A DNA stretch of 64,000 nucleotides from Macrotrachela quadricornifera (GCA_022393335.1 JAJEKB010021076.1:850379-914378); one strand, 5' to 3'. Shown: positions 33,953 to 47,503, counted from the stretch's first letter. Numbers and translations: made by a program. The notes: generated from the sequence alone by a model not told the origin.

Positions 33953-34569
33953 AATGGAGGTGTTTGTGATGATAAGTAAAATAATGGGACCTATCCGTGT
34001 TAAATGAAAGCTCTCATTGAGAAACTAAGATGGTTAAAATATTATCGGCCCTTGGCTTATCTAGACGGGAGATATTTGAATTTTAAGTTTTCGTATAAAA
34101 TGAATCAGAAAAGGTTTTATTCACTATTATAAGAACAAAACATACTGTTGTCCGGGGCGATTCTAGGGTTTGTGGGGATCCTCTTTTATATGGCCCGAAC
34201 AACACATTGTTTTTTCCTTATAATAGTAGAGTGAATTGTTTCTGTAGCTTATGAAAACGATGTTTTCTATCAACCACTAGAAAATTTAACTCTACTATTA
34301 TAAGGATGGAGCATAAGGTTATTCGGGCCATATAAAAGAGTATTCCTACAAACCCTAGAATCACCGCGAGCAACACGTTGTTGTGTCCTTATAATAGTGA
34401 ATAAAACCTTTTCTGATTCATTTTTATACCAAAACTTAAAATTCAAATATCTCCCGTCTAGATAAGTCAAGGGCCGTTAATATTTTAACCATGTTAGTTT
34501 CTCAACGAGAGCTTTCATTTAACACGGATAGGTTCCATTATTTTACTTATCATCACAAACACTTCCATT
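33953..34569. mobile_element. Foldback element C, ~617 bp
   Basis: Arms 33953-34237 and 34290-34569 are inverted copies (AATGGAGGTGTTTGTGATGA against TCATCACAAACACTTCCATT at the edges), with only about 50 bp between them. The inner arms contain TATATGGCCCGAA and an ACTATTATAAG motif, both also found in foldback G at 57.6-58.5 kb, so the two look related. No ORF. Confidence 0.8.
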
Positions 34570-35067
34570 ATCAGAGCACCAAAACGCAACCGGTTTAAAT
34601 GTAGTGCATGCATAGTTGCGACGTCAGACCCAAACCCAAATAGTTTATGGCCATGCCTAGTCTTGACGTAATATATTAATCGTAGAAAAATAAGTGTAGA
34701 ATCTCGTGCACCACATGAGAAAAGTCCAAAATACCACCTCCCAAAAGGTAATATTTCTTCAGATTTAGGCAGTTTTTGATTTCTATCACTTATTTTATTT
34801 CATATATTTCTCACTTGATTGGAATGAATTCGTAGTTTTTTTCTATTGAAATTGTATATAATTGACGAAGTTTTTTTTCATGAATCATAATAAATCACTG
34901 CTGGATATTACCCCAGTTGGTAAGCGATGATTAATATTTGCCTATCGAAAACATGATTGAAATAAAAACTAGTAACATTGAGAATAATTAAAGAACAGAA
35001 AGTAAAATAAAACGGTACCATTATCCATGCATGACACATCATTCAGGAAAGAAAGAAATTTCATCAT

Positions 35068-35083
35068 GTATATATATATATAA
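35068..35083 (+). promoter_or_regulatory. Possible TATA box of the ADP-ribosyltransferase-TPR gene
   Basis: GTATATATATATATAA lies about 90 bp before the ATG at 35166. It is a simple TA run in AT-rich DNA, so this is only suggestive. Confidence 0.3.
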
Positions 35084-35165
35084 TGACGAAGTAGTTGTAC
35101 ATAGAGGAAGCATATCATTCAAAAACAAACTATTTGCTAGAGAAGAAATTGTCAAAAGATAAATA

Positions 35166-38100
35166 ATGTTTCAAGTAATAGATTCGAACGCGATTAAAGA
35201 AAATAAAGCAGAAATATCTTCTACTGATATTGATGAAAACAAGTGGTGGCATCATGTACGTCCTTCTACGATCGAAAATTTTATGATTATATGCTTGGAT
35301 TTAAACATAGATGATTTAAATGAAAATATAAAATATACAATAAATCAACTTGAAAATATAATTAGTTTCGTTAAAACATTTCCTAATATCGATGATTGTA
35401 TGGATTTTGTTACTAGTATTAATCATGAAAAAATCTTTTTGATTATTTCCAATTCTCTTAGTCAACAAATTGTTCATCTTATTCAAGATGCACCTCAAAT
35501 TGACTCAATTTATGTCATTAGAGATGACACAATGGAACATGAAAAATGTCTAAAACAATTTAGAAAAATCAAAGGAATTTATCATGTACTCAAACATGAT
35601 ATTCAAAAGTGTGAAAAGAATTTCTTATCAATAAACGTTGTTTCTACTACGTCTTCGACTAATCTTGATGAATCAGATCAATCATTTATGTATTCACAAT
35701 TACTTAAAGAAACTATTTTCAATATTAAATATGATGAAGGAGCAAAAAAAGAGTTTGCACAATTTAGTCGAATTCAAAATGGTACTAATAATATAACTTT
35801 GAAAAAAATTGATCAATTTCAACAAAATTATGAATCTAATTCAGCTATTCTATGGTATACAAAAGAACCATTTATATATTCAGTACTCAATAAAGCATTA
35901 AGAACACAAAATCTCGAAATAATTATGAAAATGGGATTTTTTCTTCAAGATCTTCATAGACAAATTGAACAACTACATTCAATAAATGTTCCAACAAAAC
36001 CAATGATTGTTTATCGAGGACAAGGAATATCTAATCATGATTTTAAGAAGATAACGAAAAGCAAAGGTTGTCTGTTATCTTTCAATAATTTCTTATCTAC
36101 TAGCACTGATGAAGAAGTTTCTTTAGCTTTTGCTGTCAGTTCTGGAATGGATCTCGATTTAATGGGCATTTTATTTCATATCGAAATTGATCCATTGATT
36201 TCTTCGGCTGTGTTTGCTTCCGTAAACAATATTGTTGGTCATTTCGGAGATTCAGAGAGTGAAATTCTCTTTTCAATGCATACTGTCTTTCGAATAATTA
36301 ACTTAACACAAATAGAAGATCGTGTATGGCAAATTAGTCTAAAATTAACTAGCGATAACGATGAACATTTTGACTCAACTAACTAATTATTTTCGAATGG
36401 AATTTGAAAATGATAATGGATGGTGTCGAATGGGCCAATTAATGTACAAAATGGGTCAATTTAGCAAGGCTGCAGATATTTACAACGCACTTATTCAATC
36501 ATCGTCCACCGATGCTTCAGATGATGAATTACTTATATTATTACTTAATACATACAGTAATCTGGCTATAATACATCGATCGATGGGAAATTATGATGAT
36601 GCACTCGACTATTATAAAGATTTACTTCAAATCAAAGAATATTATCTTAAATCCGATCATCCAGCACTGGCTGTTATATACAATAATATGGGTGTAGTAT
36701 ATGATGCTTTAGAAAATTCTACTACTGCAATTTCATACTATGAAAAAGCACTTGAAATTATGAAGAAATCTCTTCTACCAAGTCATTTGGCATTAGCTAC
36801 TACTTACAGTAATATCGCGTTATTCTATCGAAGAAAAGGAAATTATTTTGATTCACTTTTAAATTATGAAAAAGCACTTGAAATACGTCAAAAATCTCTT
36901 CCACAAAATCATCCCGAACTGTCTGTTATCTTCAATAATATGGGTTGCCTATATCAATCTTTAGGAGATTATACAATGGCTCTTTCCACCTACGAGAAAG
37001 CACTTACTATCCGAGAAAAATATCTTCCATGCGATCATCCAGCACTTCATGTGTTATACAACAACATCGGACAGTTGTATGTTTTGATAGGAGATTATTC
37101 AACTGCATTATCATTCTTCGAAAAAATACGTGAAAGTAAAGAGAAAACAATATCACCAAATTCATTAGAGTTTGCTACTCTCTACAATAACATTAGTCAA
37201 ATGTATCGAATATTACGAGATTATCCAACTGCACTCTCATACAATGAAAAAGCACAACAAATTCAAAAGAAAATTCTTTCATCCAATCATTTTCAACATA
37301 GTGTAACCTTGAATGGAACTGCTTTGACATATCAGGCTATGGGGGATTATTCAAAAGCATTAGAAATTCTGGAACAGGCACTTGACATTCAAAAGAAATC
37401 TTCTTCTCCGAATTCTGAATATCTAGCTGCTGTTTATAGAAATATAGGTATGGTTCATCAATTAATGGGAAAGAATTCTATTGCACTTGAATACTTTCAA
37501 AAGGTACTTAAAGTTCAACAGAAATTTATTCCATTTGGTGAGTTAACTTTGGCTACTACCAACACTGGTATTGGTCTAATATATTTATCAATGAAAGATT
37601 ATCCAACGGCATTGACATATTTAGAAAAAGCACTTGATATTAATAAAAAACATCTTTCACCTAACCATCCCGAACTAAGTATAAGTCTCAACAACATGGC
37701 AATGACGTATCAAATGATGGGGAATTATCCTGCTGCCTTCTCATACATCGAAAAGGCGCTTGAAATTCAACACAAAATCAATCCACCCAATCCTATAGCT
37801 CTAATTATGCTCTATAGTAATATGGCCGCAATGTTTCAATCAATAGGAAACAATTCTGAAGCACGTTCGTATTTAGAAAAGGCGATTGAAATTCAGAAAA
37901 AAGTTCCTTCGTCTAATCATCAAGTATCACTTACAGTTTTTTGCACTGCTGCTTTTATTCATCGATTAATGCAAGATTATCAGAGTACACTTTTATACTT
38001 CGAAAAAGTACTTGAACTTCATCGAAAGCATTCTTTATTCAGCGATGAAAAACTAGCTGCTCTTTATAATAACATTGGTCTAATCCATCACTTGAATAAA

Positions 38101-40413
38101 AACTATTCTATGGCAAATGTTTACCTTCAGAAGGCATTGAAAACTCGTCAAATATTCACTTCAGTCGAAGATTGGTTTATTGCTAATATCTACAGTAATA
38201 TTGGTTTAAATCATCTATTATTGAAAGATCTGGATAATTCACTCTCATTTTTCAAGAAAGCAAGTGAAATTTACGAAAGATTTTCCACACATAATCAATC
38301 CGATCTGGTTGCCATCTATAGCAATATTGGTTTATTGTATCAATCTCTCAACGATTTTTCCATTGCACTTCAATACTATGAGAAGGCACTTAAAATTCAC
38401 GAAAAATTTCCTTTCAGTAATCACAGTGACCTTGCTATTATCTATGATAATATTAAACTGATCCATCAGACGATGGGCAATCATTCAGCTGAACTTTTAT
38501 ACTTGAAAAAATTACTTGAAATTCAACTAAAATATCTTCCATCTCATCATTCATCATTGGCTACTACTTACAATAAAATTGCTAAGGCCTATCAATTAAT
38601 GGATGATTCTATCAATGCTACACTATATTTCGAGAAAGCACTTAATATTCAATTGAAATCTCGGTCTGATTTGTTCCGATTGTACAACACCTTCTTTAAT
38701 CTAACTGTGTCTCGGATACTTGCAAAGCGATCTTCGAGCTCACAACCATTGACAAAAGAATTAAAGGAAGCTATAAGAAAACGTTTTTCACTTCAAGATC
38801 TCGATTCTTACTTAGATGGAAGCGAAAATGATATTGATGAAGAAGATCGATTTACAGAAGACGATTTGAGGGAACTACAAAATGATGATGAATTAATTGA
38901 AATCCAACAAGACTCTCTTTTGAACAATCATTCCGATCTGGCCTCTGCCTACAATAGAATTGGTATGATGCACAAATCTACTGGAGATTATGTGACAGCA
39001 CTATTATACTTTGAGAAGACACTTACATTAGAGCAACAATGTCTTCCACTGAATCATTCAGATTTGGCTACTAGTTATTTTAATATAGGTAACGTACATC
39101 AATCGATGAGAAACTACGAAGAAGCACTTTTTAACTTCGAAAAAACAATGGAAATGGAAGAGAAATCTTCACCAATCGATTATTCAAACCTGACTGGTAC
39201 TTTCAATAATATCGGTCTTGTATATCAATCGATGAATGATTATCCAACTGCATTATCATATTTTAAAAAGGCACTTGAACTTGAGCAGAAATTTCTTCCA
39301 TCTAATCATCGAAATTTTGTTGCTACTTACAACTATATTGGTGTCCTTTATTAACTAATGGGTGATTACTCGAATGCTCTTTCATATTTTGAGAAAATAT
39401 TGGACACTGATGAAACATCTGTACTACCAAATGATCAAGATCTCGCTCCAATCTACACGAATATTGGTTCAGTATATCTATCATTGGGAGAATATACACG
39501 TGCACTATCATATTACGAAAAAGCACTTCGAATCTGGGAAAATATTTCTTCACCTGATTACCAAAGTATGGCTAATACACATAACAATATCGGTCTAGTA
39601 TATCAATCTATGGGCAATTATGAGAAGGCTCTCTCATGTTATCAAAAGACATTTGATATTCAACAAAAATTTCTCTCATCTGATTGTTCAGAGCTGGCTA
39701 CAACTCACAACAATATTGGTCTCGCACATCAGTCGATGGCAGATTTCTCAGCTTCCCTCTTGGATTTTCAGAACGCATTGGAAGTCTACCAAAAATCACT
39801 TCCTGATAATCATCCAGATATTGCTCGAACCTTTAATAATATCGGAATGACATATCAAATGATGGGAGATAATCCAAATGCGCTTTCATATTTTGATAAA
39901 ACATTGAAAATTTTTCAAGAATCTCTTTCGTTTGATCATCCAAGTTTCGGTACACTATATAACAATATTGGACGAGTATATCGATGTATGAATGATTATT
40001 CTGCTGCATTATTATATTATAACAATTCATTGGACATATATCAGAAATCTCGTTCTGCTAATCATCCAAATCTAGCACGCATTTACAATAATATTGGTGA
40101 GGTGCATTTTATATTAAAAGAATATCCTACTGCGTGTCTTTACTATGAAAATGCTTTGGAAATTCAGCTGAAATCTCTTCCTCGCGAGCATTCAGATTTG
40201 ACTATCACTCGTAGTAACATTCAACTTGTGTACCAAACAATCATTACTGATAAAACCACAGATGAAGCAATTCGGGTCTCTTTGGAATCTATATGGCGTC
40301 GGAATCGATTTCATCGTTTCTGGAATCGTATCAGACACAGAGTAATAGATCTTTTTCAGAATCGGAAACATCAGCGTCGAGTTCAGTCTCAGAATCATGA
40401 ATCCAGTGATTAG
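35166..40413 (+). pseudogene. ADP-ribosyltransferase with 28 TPRs, broken by a frameshift and a nonsense codon
   Basis: Segment 1 (35166-36386, 406 aa) has an N-terminal alternating beta/alpha domain (about 36-140: FMIICLDLNID, KIFLIISNSL, IDSIYVIRDD). The arginine-type ART fold (PF01129) follows with all three catalytic elements: Arg284 (VYRGQ), Ser311-Thr-Ser313 (FLSTST) and Glu364-Ser-Glu366. It should transfer ADP-ribose from NAD to arginine. Segment 2 (36361-39354) and segment 3 (39358-40413) carry 28 kinesin-light-chain-like TPRs of 42 aa (YNNIGLVYQSMGDY... type), an acidic insert after TPR 17, and an Arg-rich tail. Segments 1 and 2 overlap by 26 bp in different frames: one extra T in TTTT near 36371 would explain it. 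Segments 2 and 3 share a frame, split by TAA (39352-39354) where TPRs have CAA (Gln). Otherwise the frames are clean for 5.2 kb, so the damage is recent or an assembly error; two truncated proteins could still be made. Confidence 0.88.
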
Positions 40414-43382
40414 AACGCCATTGTAAATTATTCCTTTTGAATAAAGCTACAAATGCTTCGTCTTTTATTATTTCTTTATACTTTGTAAATCACTAAATTT
40501 GATTACAAATAGGATACTTTTTTTTCTCTCTCTTTTATATATCATAGAAATCACTTAGGAATAGACATTGCAGCCGATTGTTATTCATACGAAACTTCAG
40601 TTTACTTTCATTTTTTTGGATAAGGTTGTATCAAGAAAAAACGATTTCAATGAGAGCCGTATTTTCTGAACCGTTTTATACCTATATATAATGACGGTTG
40701 AAATATTTTCAATCTTTTGTTTTCTCGCAAGAAAACTTTAGTTGTATATCTATCAAAAAATCATTTTATTTATTCGTAATTTTCGTTCAAGATAACCGAT
40801 TCATATGTGAGTCTTTTTGAATTGGTCATTAGTTGGATTACATGTATGAGCAAAATATCATCGTATATGTTTGCTCGATCTTGCTTAACAAATCAGGAGT
40901 TTTAATCAAATAATGAAGAGGAAGAAGAAGGGACAGGAATAAAAACAAATAACGTTCGTCACTTCGACTCACTTGACCCTCGACTGAATCAAAAAAAAGT
41001 TGTAATATCTCTCCCTACTCTATTTTTCAATTACATTCTTCACATAACACAAAATAGAAACACGTGTATCATTTAAGATTTTTATACTATCCTAAAAGTA
41101 TCGTTATAGAATATAGAATAAAATTCACCAAGGTAGCGCTCAGCCTGTGAATTCGTTGATCCATTTCTCAGAGAAATCTTACACCACTACATTTAAGTAA
41201 ATTTTGTTCAATCGAGTTAGATATTCGAACCCTTGATTCCATATAGAATCATAAGAATATAAAACTCTTTCAATTAGTTCTCATTTTATAAAACAGAAAT
41301 TTTGCTTAAAGAACGCATCATTTTATGGGCTTAATTCCTTATTATAATCCCGATCATTTAACAGTAATGACATTGGTTTAATCTTCTAAGAATCAATTTA
41401 CAAATGATTCAATTGAATCTATACTAAAGCACAATTTTTGCGATCAACTACGAGAACGGCTAGCCGTTCCATCTGTCAGACTTCGTTGATCAGCTGATAA
41501 TTCATAGTTCTCATTCGCCTTTTACACATTTCAATTATTTCGACAAACAATTCAAATCATCATAGAATCTACCCATCAGTTGGCTTCTAGTATTACACAA
41601 TGACACTTGCCGCATTTCACATCTGATACAAATTTACACGTCTTCACTATGCCCTTATTTTTCTCATGCTGTCACCACGAATGTCCTGTAATTTTCGACA
41701 AATTATCCTGTGAGATATTTTTGTATATCTCTATTAGAAGACAGCTCCTATATCTACCTAAAGAGGAACAGCTAGTCGTTCGTTGGCGCCTCTCCGGAGC
41801 ACCACTCCCGGTTAGCCATCCCATGCATCAAGCTTTTTTCTCAGGTGACGATTATTTTTCGACGAGTTAGCTTTCTAGTTTTATAGGAAAACAATGTAAG
41901 AGAAAGTAAACTCGATTTTAAATCGTGAGCTTCAATTACCTATGATCAAATTTTACAAAGAAAATGTTTTTTGTAAAATAACCTATCCTTTGTGTGGAAA
42001 ACTAATATCAAGAAAATTTTAAAAACTGACATCATCAATCGATTCCTCGACTCTGATTACCCTCGCTCAAACTTTTTAAAATATATTTGTTTTCGTAAAA
42101 AACATATTTTTTGTGAAAAAAGTACTTTTAAAAAAATTTTTAAAACTAATGCCAGATTCGGATTTCTCAATCTCGAAAATCGTTGGGTCAAATAAATGTT
42201 TCAAATGGGACCATTGACGTGTGACCGATGATACACGCACAAACTTATTTTAGTTTTTTTTGTATGATCCTTCACTCAATCGAGAAAAAAAATCCCTCTA
42301 ACCAAGTTAATACAACCATATATCTCCATTCATTAATTCCGACACTACCACAATAAGCAATGGTGTTAATCAACTGTCATACCTCGGTGTGATAAACCTT
42401 TTGCGAAAGATTAATTTTGGATTTTCTAGTTTTTTTTTATATGGATGTTTTTTTGGCTCTGTGACACACACAACCACAAACAATTTTCTTTCATATGACC
42501 CTCTCTACAGTCGAGGGAGAAATCATTATTTTCTTAAAAAAAGCCATTTTTAGCAAAAAAATTATTTGGAAAAATTCAAAAACTGATAGTACCAATCGAT
42601 TCCCCGGCCCCAAAAGCTTTTGGTTAGACGTCGGGTGTTGAGTTGAACAAGAAGTTTGATTCTTTGAGAGATTTTTCTAAGAACACGATTTTTTGACCTT
42701 TGACCCCGACGACAAGCAAGCAAACTATTATTTTTCATATAACCCTCCCTTCAGTCGAGGGAGCAATTATTTAAAAGAAGCAAATCAAAAAAAAAAGATT
42801 CATAAAAAAAAGTTTATATCGTTAATTGGTTCGTATATGGCCTTATTAGTCATAATACGACATTGCATCAAACCAATAATTAATCTGCTATCTATCAATA
42901 ACTCACAATAATATCAAAAAGATAAACAATGTTACAGGGTTTTGCATTACCTTTTGCTAGAGGTGAGAATTACATAATATGTGTAAAAATTGAAAGTTGA
43001 ATTCAACTATTCAATTACTCAACTTTGTGGATGGAGGGTCAGATGAGGGTGAAAGCAGAACTCCTGAGGGGCAGACGGCTTTATCTTGAGATTGAGGGTA
43101 GCTCGATAAAAGTGGCAAATACTGATAAAAATGTAGTGGGTCACGAAAAGTGAGGATGAGGATGAGTGAATAATTGATAAAGGCTGTGAGGAAATACCAT
43201 AACAAAAGAACGAAGGTCGTCAGTTGCTGTGGACTCTAGAAAACGAGGCTTTTCAGCTTTCGACGGACTTCTATTTGGTATAAAATTCATTAGATATCGA
43301 ACTTGTCAATTTAGTGCAATCCCCTAGCAAATGGTTATACACAACCCTATAGACTCAAATATTTCACTCATGATTCATTAAA
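40414..43382. other. Intergenic, mostly repeats
   Basis: No gene supported. A plus frame at 41607-41870 contains FDKLSCEIFLYI, slightly F-box-like, without further support. Tandem repeats fill 41950-42790. Confidence 0.4.
41950..42790. repeat. ~240-bp tandem repeat, three diverged units
   Basis: A block made of a (GA)CAxACAAAC stretch, TTT(T)CATATGACCCTCTCTAC and AGTCGAGGGAG recurs at about 42222, 42460 and 42700. Between blocks lie A/T runs with AAAACTGA and ATCGATTCC(C/T)CG words (about 42020 and 42580). Two more copies of the CATATGATCCTCC motif are at 58.9-59.0 kb. Confidence 0.6.
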
Positions 43383-43751
43383 ATGGTCAGCAAAATAACA
43401 ATTTTTCATGGTTTAAGTCAACCATGGAGCTCACTTACTCCACCAACAGTGGCTCAAAACAATATTCAACAACAATTAGCTGTCCATGGTAGCAATAACA
43501 TCTCAATCATATCATCGCAACCAGTTTTGTTTTTCTCATCGGAATCATCAAATTCAATACAATCGACTAGTCCAGAAGAGAGAATAGCCGATGAATTATT
43601 TGATAAACTTGAAGATATGTTATGTGATTATATACGGGAAGCAAATTGACATTATTTACATTGTCGAGTACTTCGATGCAGTCTTGATGAAAATGATTCA
43701 CGTCTATTCAGTGCCATGATTATTATCAATCCAACAATTGTTCAACATTGA
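43383..43751 (+). pseudogene. Unidentified small ORF with an in-frame stop
   Basis: From ATG 43383 a frame of 88 codons ends in TGA (43647-43649), but the same frame stays open and protein-like for 33 more codons (HYLHCRVLRCSLDENDSRLF) to a stop near 43751. The protein is Ser/Gln-rich in the middle with an acidic helix (RIADELFDKLEDMLCDYI). A Trp codon changed to TGA would explain the break. Family not recognised. Confidence 0.35.
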
Positions 43752-45435
43752 CCTAAAATAATATTAGAACTATAGATCAATTTTGTTTTACACAAAAACG
43801 TGTCTGATTTATGATTATAAAATTAAACACAAATTTTGAAGTTTTTTGTTTATTCTAGAAAATGTTCATCTTTGTTTTTTTTTGACTATTGTACATTCTT
43901 CTCATGAACCTAGAAGTTCTTCTATTTTCAAAAACATTCATATTTACCAATACAAATATTACGCAGGAATATTTTCCGAGAGAACTTGTTCTTTATCAAT
44001 CCTAGAGTTCTACTTCTTTAATTACATTCATTTTCGTCACTATCACGATAGATTAGTCAAGCAAAATATGCGATAAAAATCATTCATGTAATCAGTGAAC
44101 CTTACTTCTTCGTATAACATATTAGTCTAGCTTTTCTTAGATTATATGGGCACAAAAAATAGATTACAAATGATTGACAAACCTCTAACATTTTCCTTCT
44201 TGTTCTTCATTTTTCTAATTATCTATTCATTTAATGGCTGATAATCAAAGCGAAACTCATGCAACAATAATATACTAATAAATATATGCTTTCTATTGAT
44301 AGATCTGCAAAATTATGTAAATAGTCAACCAAAGCATATGGATTTAACAATAAATAACAAAACTATTTTTAATCTTGGTGATCAAACGACAATACCGATA
44401 ATCGAACTATAATTTAAAATACAACAGAAGTGCATAACATTATGATCAACGATCAGAATGCAGACGACAATTCATCTAAGCATCAAAGTCAACCTATTCA
44501 AGATACCGATAAGCAAGATAGTCAAAATCATTCTTTAACACCACTGACTAGAAGTGAAAATTAAAATAAATATAATCCATGAAATTAAAAAATTATAATT
44601 TGAAAACATATGAACATTATTTTCCAATAAAACACAAACCTATGAAAATAAACTAAAAATCATCAATAACAAAGTTTTTCACATTAAACGGCTCCGAAAA
44701 ATTCATTTAAACAGAATCAAAACACGCTAAAATCAAGCCTGATAAGCTCTCTAAGCAATATCTATATGCCGAATAATATAAAACAACTACAGAATTGCTC
44801 ATCTTTGACAATGTACTACATCATAAATGTAATAAATGGATGTCATCATATTATTTCAATAATCATGACTAGATTCTAAAAACCATAAAATAACCCAAAA
44901 TAACACAGACACAATCAATAACTTAAAATTAACAGAATACCAAACACATCTCCCTCTCATACTAAGGCTAATCACGACATATAACAAGACAAAATTCTTC
45001 TAGATTCTTGAACATCAATAAACTATACTTTCACCGTACAACCATTCGATGAAAAAATATTATCATATCAATCCACTATAGCCTACTAATAAAAAAACAC
45101 TATATCAAGAAAAGATGAGAAGTGACAGAAAACAAGGTTTTGAGTGTGTTTTAAGTAATATGAATAAGTGAGAGTCCAATATTTACTACACTTTTCATTG
45201 TAAAACAATGTCATTCAAAACGAAAATCACATTAACATTTATCTTGCTTATTTATTCTCACCTTTTGAGAACGAAAGGATCATAATTTCTCTCTTATCAC
45301 TCACGCCACACGTGATGACGATACCGTACATGAGAGAAAGGAAAAAAAAACTTCGTAGAAGAGTAGCAAAGAAAAATAACGTTTGTGCACAACACGTTAT
45401 TATTATTTTTTCATTTGCTATTTAATCCAAACAAA
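43752..45435. other. Intergenic, possibly an eroded coding region
   Basis: From 44443 a 40-codon plus-strand frame reads MINDQNADDNSSKHQSQPIQ, hydrophilic. The DNA up to about 45100 keeps short protein-like pieces in shifting frames, as in an old retroelement, but I cannot name a domain. Confidence 0.3.
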
Positions 45436-45942
45436 ATGTCGACGTCTACAATATTCATATTTGTAACAGCTTCTGGGCGAGCAAAAGATATTCCTGAACT
45501 TGTCCGTGAAACCGTGGCTGCCGGTTGGCAAACATATACAATCTTGACACCAAATGTGAGCTCTGTGTTGCCCCCAGATGAAATTTATAATGTACCCGAT
45601 AGCCATGCTATTCGTAGCTATAAGGATCCACCACTTAACAGATTTCCCTTTGGTACAATGCTTGTTGCGCCTTGCACATTCAATACATTTAATAAACTGG
45701 CATTGGGTTTAGCCGACAATCTTGCAACATCAATGATTGCTGATGCACTGGGTGCTGGATGTCCAGTATTTATCGCACCAGCAATGAATCATGGTCTATG
45801 GAAGCATCCACAGACTCGCATATCAGAGACAAAATTGAAAGAGTGGGGTTGCACTATTATTCCGCCGTATATTGATGAAAAAGTTGTTACGATGGCACCA
45901 ATCAAAGATATTTTACAGATATTGCATCGACATTTTCAATAA
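45436..45942 (+). CDS. HFCD-family flavoprotein, PPC-decarboxylase-like
   Basis: Intronless 168-codon gene; ATG 45436 (MSTSTIFIFVTASGRAKDIP) is preferred over an upstream in-frame non-ATG extension. It has the flavoprotein Rossmann fold (PF02441): VTASG at the first strand, LVAPCTFNTFNKLALGLADN for FMN binding, and APAMNHGLWKHPQT, matching the PxMNxxMW signature of phosphopantothenoylcysteine decarboxylase and related enzymes. The catalytic His of true PPC decarboxylases (HIxL context) and the C-terminal GxGxMAE loop are not evident (RFPFGTM and VVTMAPIKDI instead), so its reaction may differ from the coenzyme A step. The compact size and lack of introns resemble bacterial single-domain flavoproteins; transfer is possible. 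Confidence 0.78.
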   Translation: MSTSTIFIFVTASGRAKDIPELVRETVAAGWQTYTILTPNVSSVLPPDEIYNVPDSHAIRSYKDPPLNRFPFGTMLVAPCTFNTFNKLALGLADNLATSMIADALGAGCPVFIAPAMNHGLWKHPQTRISETKLKEWGCTIIPPYIDEKVVTMAPIKDILQILHRHFQ

Positions 45943-46130
45943 ATTTTTATTAAAATAACTTCAAGATTTCTAAGGTTTTATGGTGGTATGATGAAATGTA
46001 AAATCAGTATTTTCACTAATCTCTACGATCTACACATTTTTTTGAGAAAAACTAATGAATTTTGAAAATAGAGATGCAAATGATATATAATGCGTTCATG
46101 TAACAGATAACATTAAAAAAGTCTATAATT

Positions 46131-46251
46131 TACCCAGGTCGAAGAGAATGGCGCCATAAACCGCCTTAAACAGTGAGAAAACGGCGAAAATTAATGTCGT
46201 ATTGTACCGTTTTGTAGCCGTTTCCGGCAATCGAAGTAGACACCCTGGGTA
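46131..46251. mobile_element. Short MITE with TACCCAGG ends, 121 bp
   Basis: TACCCAGG at 46131 and its complement CCTGGGTA ending at 46251 bound a small unit rich in CCGTTT/AAACGG words. Inverted ends are only 8 bp, so support is modest. A related patch is at 31330-31515. Confidence 0.35.
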
Positions 46252-47503
46252 GAAAATACACCTTAAATAATATAGAATTTTTCTTTGCCATGAAGGAAAT
46301 ACGTGTATTACATGAATAGATTTGGACATGTATAAATATTAAAAATCATCAGTAAAAACACATATTTCGAAAATACATATCGGTTAAATATCATAAGAGC
46401 AGATATGATATGAAATGAATTATGGAAACAACGATAAGGAGTAACAGACACGAACTAAAATAATGACTTTTATAGAAAATTTTTCGATGCTTACATTTGT
46501 CAAGTGTTAATAAATTATTTATTTGAGACAAATTGCAAAATTCATGCGAAAATAGAAACCAAATAATAGATATACTTCCTATTAGACAAGACGGATATTT
46601 GGAGAAAAAAATTGTTTATGCATCAGCATTCCAATATTTTTGTTTTTTAATGACAAATAGTACAACGTGTTTTAGTACCAATCGTTATTAAATAAGCAAT
46701 TAATTAATTATTCAAAGATAAATTGAAGACATATATCTGTTTACTTGGTGATTTAAGGGAATCAGATGTGTCATGACAAGAAGAATAGTATGATATCATC
46801 AGCAGCAAGAATATTATTTACTTCATTAAGTGTGCCATTTGTTTGAATAATTGAACAAAATTTTTGAATTGTAGAACATGATGAAACATCATTTAATAAA
46901 AATATCGATGCATATGATAAGCAATGTATTATTGAATAAATGAAATCAAGTCTGAGTTGCTTATGGATATATTCAAAAATTAAAATGCTTACAAACAGTT
47001 AAGTAGTTTAGAAATACTTTCTAAAAAATAAAACAACAGCCAGGTCAATCGTTCCATCATGCTAATCCCGCCGGAAACTTTGGAAAAACTATGTCTATTC
47101 TGGTAACTTCCCGCTCTTTCCAGAGACGATCCTGAAGGAACACCCTGGAAATATACACAGAAGATGGAAGCAGTTTTCCCACTGAAATTTACACATATCG
47201 GAACCTTTGAAGTCCGAGAACTTTCGGATACCGAGTAACAAATGGAACAGGACAATATTCGACAGGATATCCATCCAAATAAAATTGTACTCGTACGGAA
47301 ATATACGGAAATGGTAGATAAGACAGGAAATCATAGCATACTCTGCACACCAAAAGCGCCACCAGTATCATCTTCATTTCCCAATTCCTTATACTCTTAA
47401 TTATTGGATTTCATAGTATTTTACCGAATTTCACAGGATTACACTAAGATTTTAGAGAATTTCATTAAGATTTCAACAAGATATTGCCAGAATTTCATGA
47501 ACT
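46252..47503. other. Intergenic, nothing coding
   Basis: AT-rich. A less AT-rich patch at 47040-47400 with CGG/CCGGAAA words and several short minus frames shows no protein motif. Confidence 0.45.

Noticed and set aside
43383..43751. A real small gene with a selenocysteine TGA
   Set aside because: No SECIS-like hairpin seen in the short 3' region and no selenoprotein motif; simple decay is more likely.
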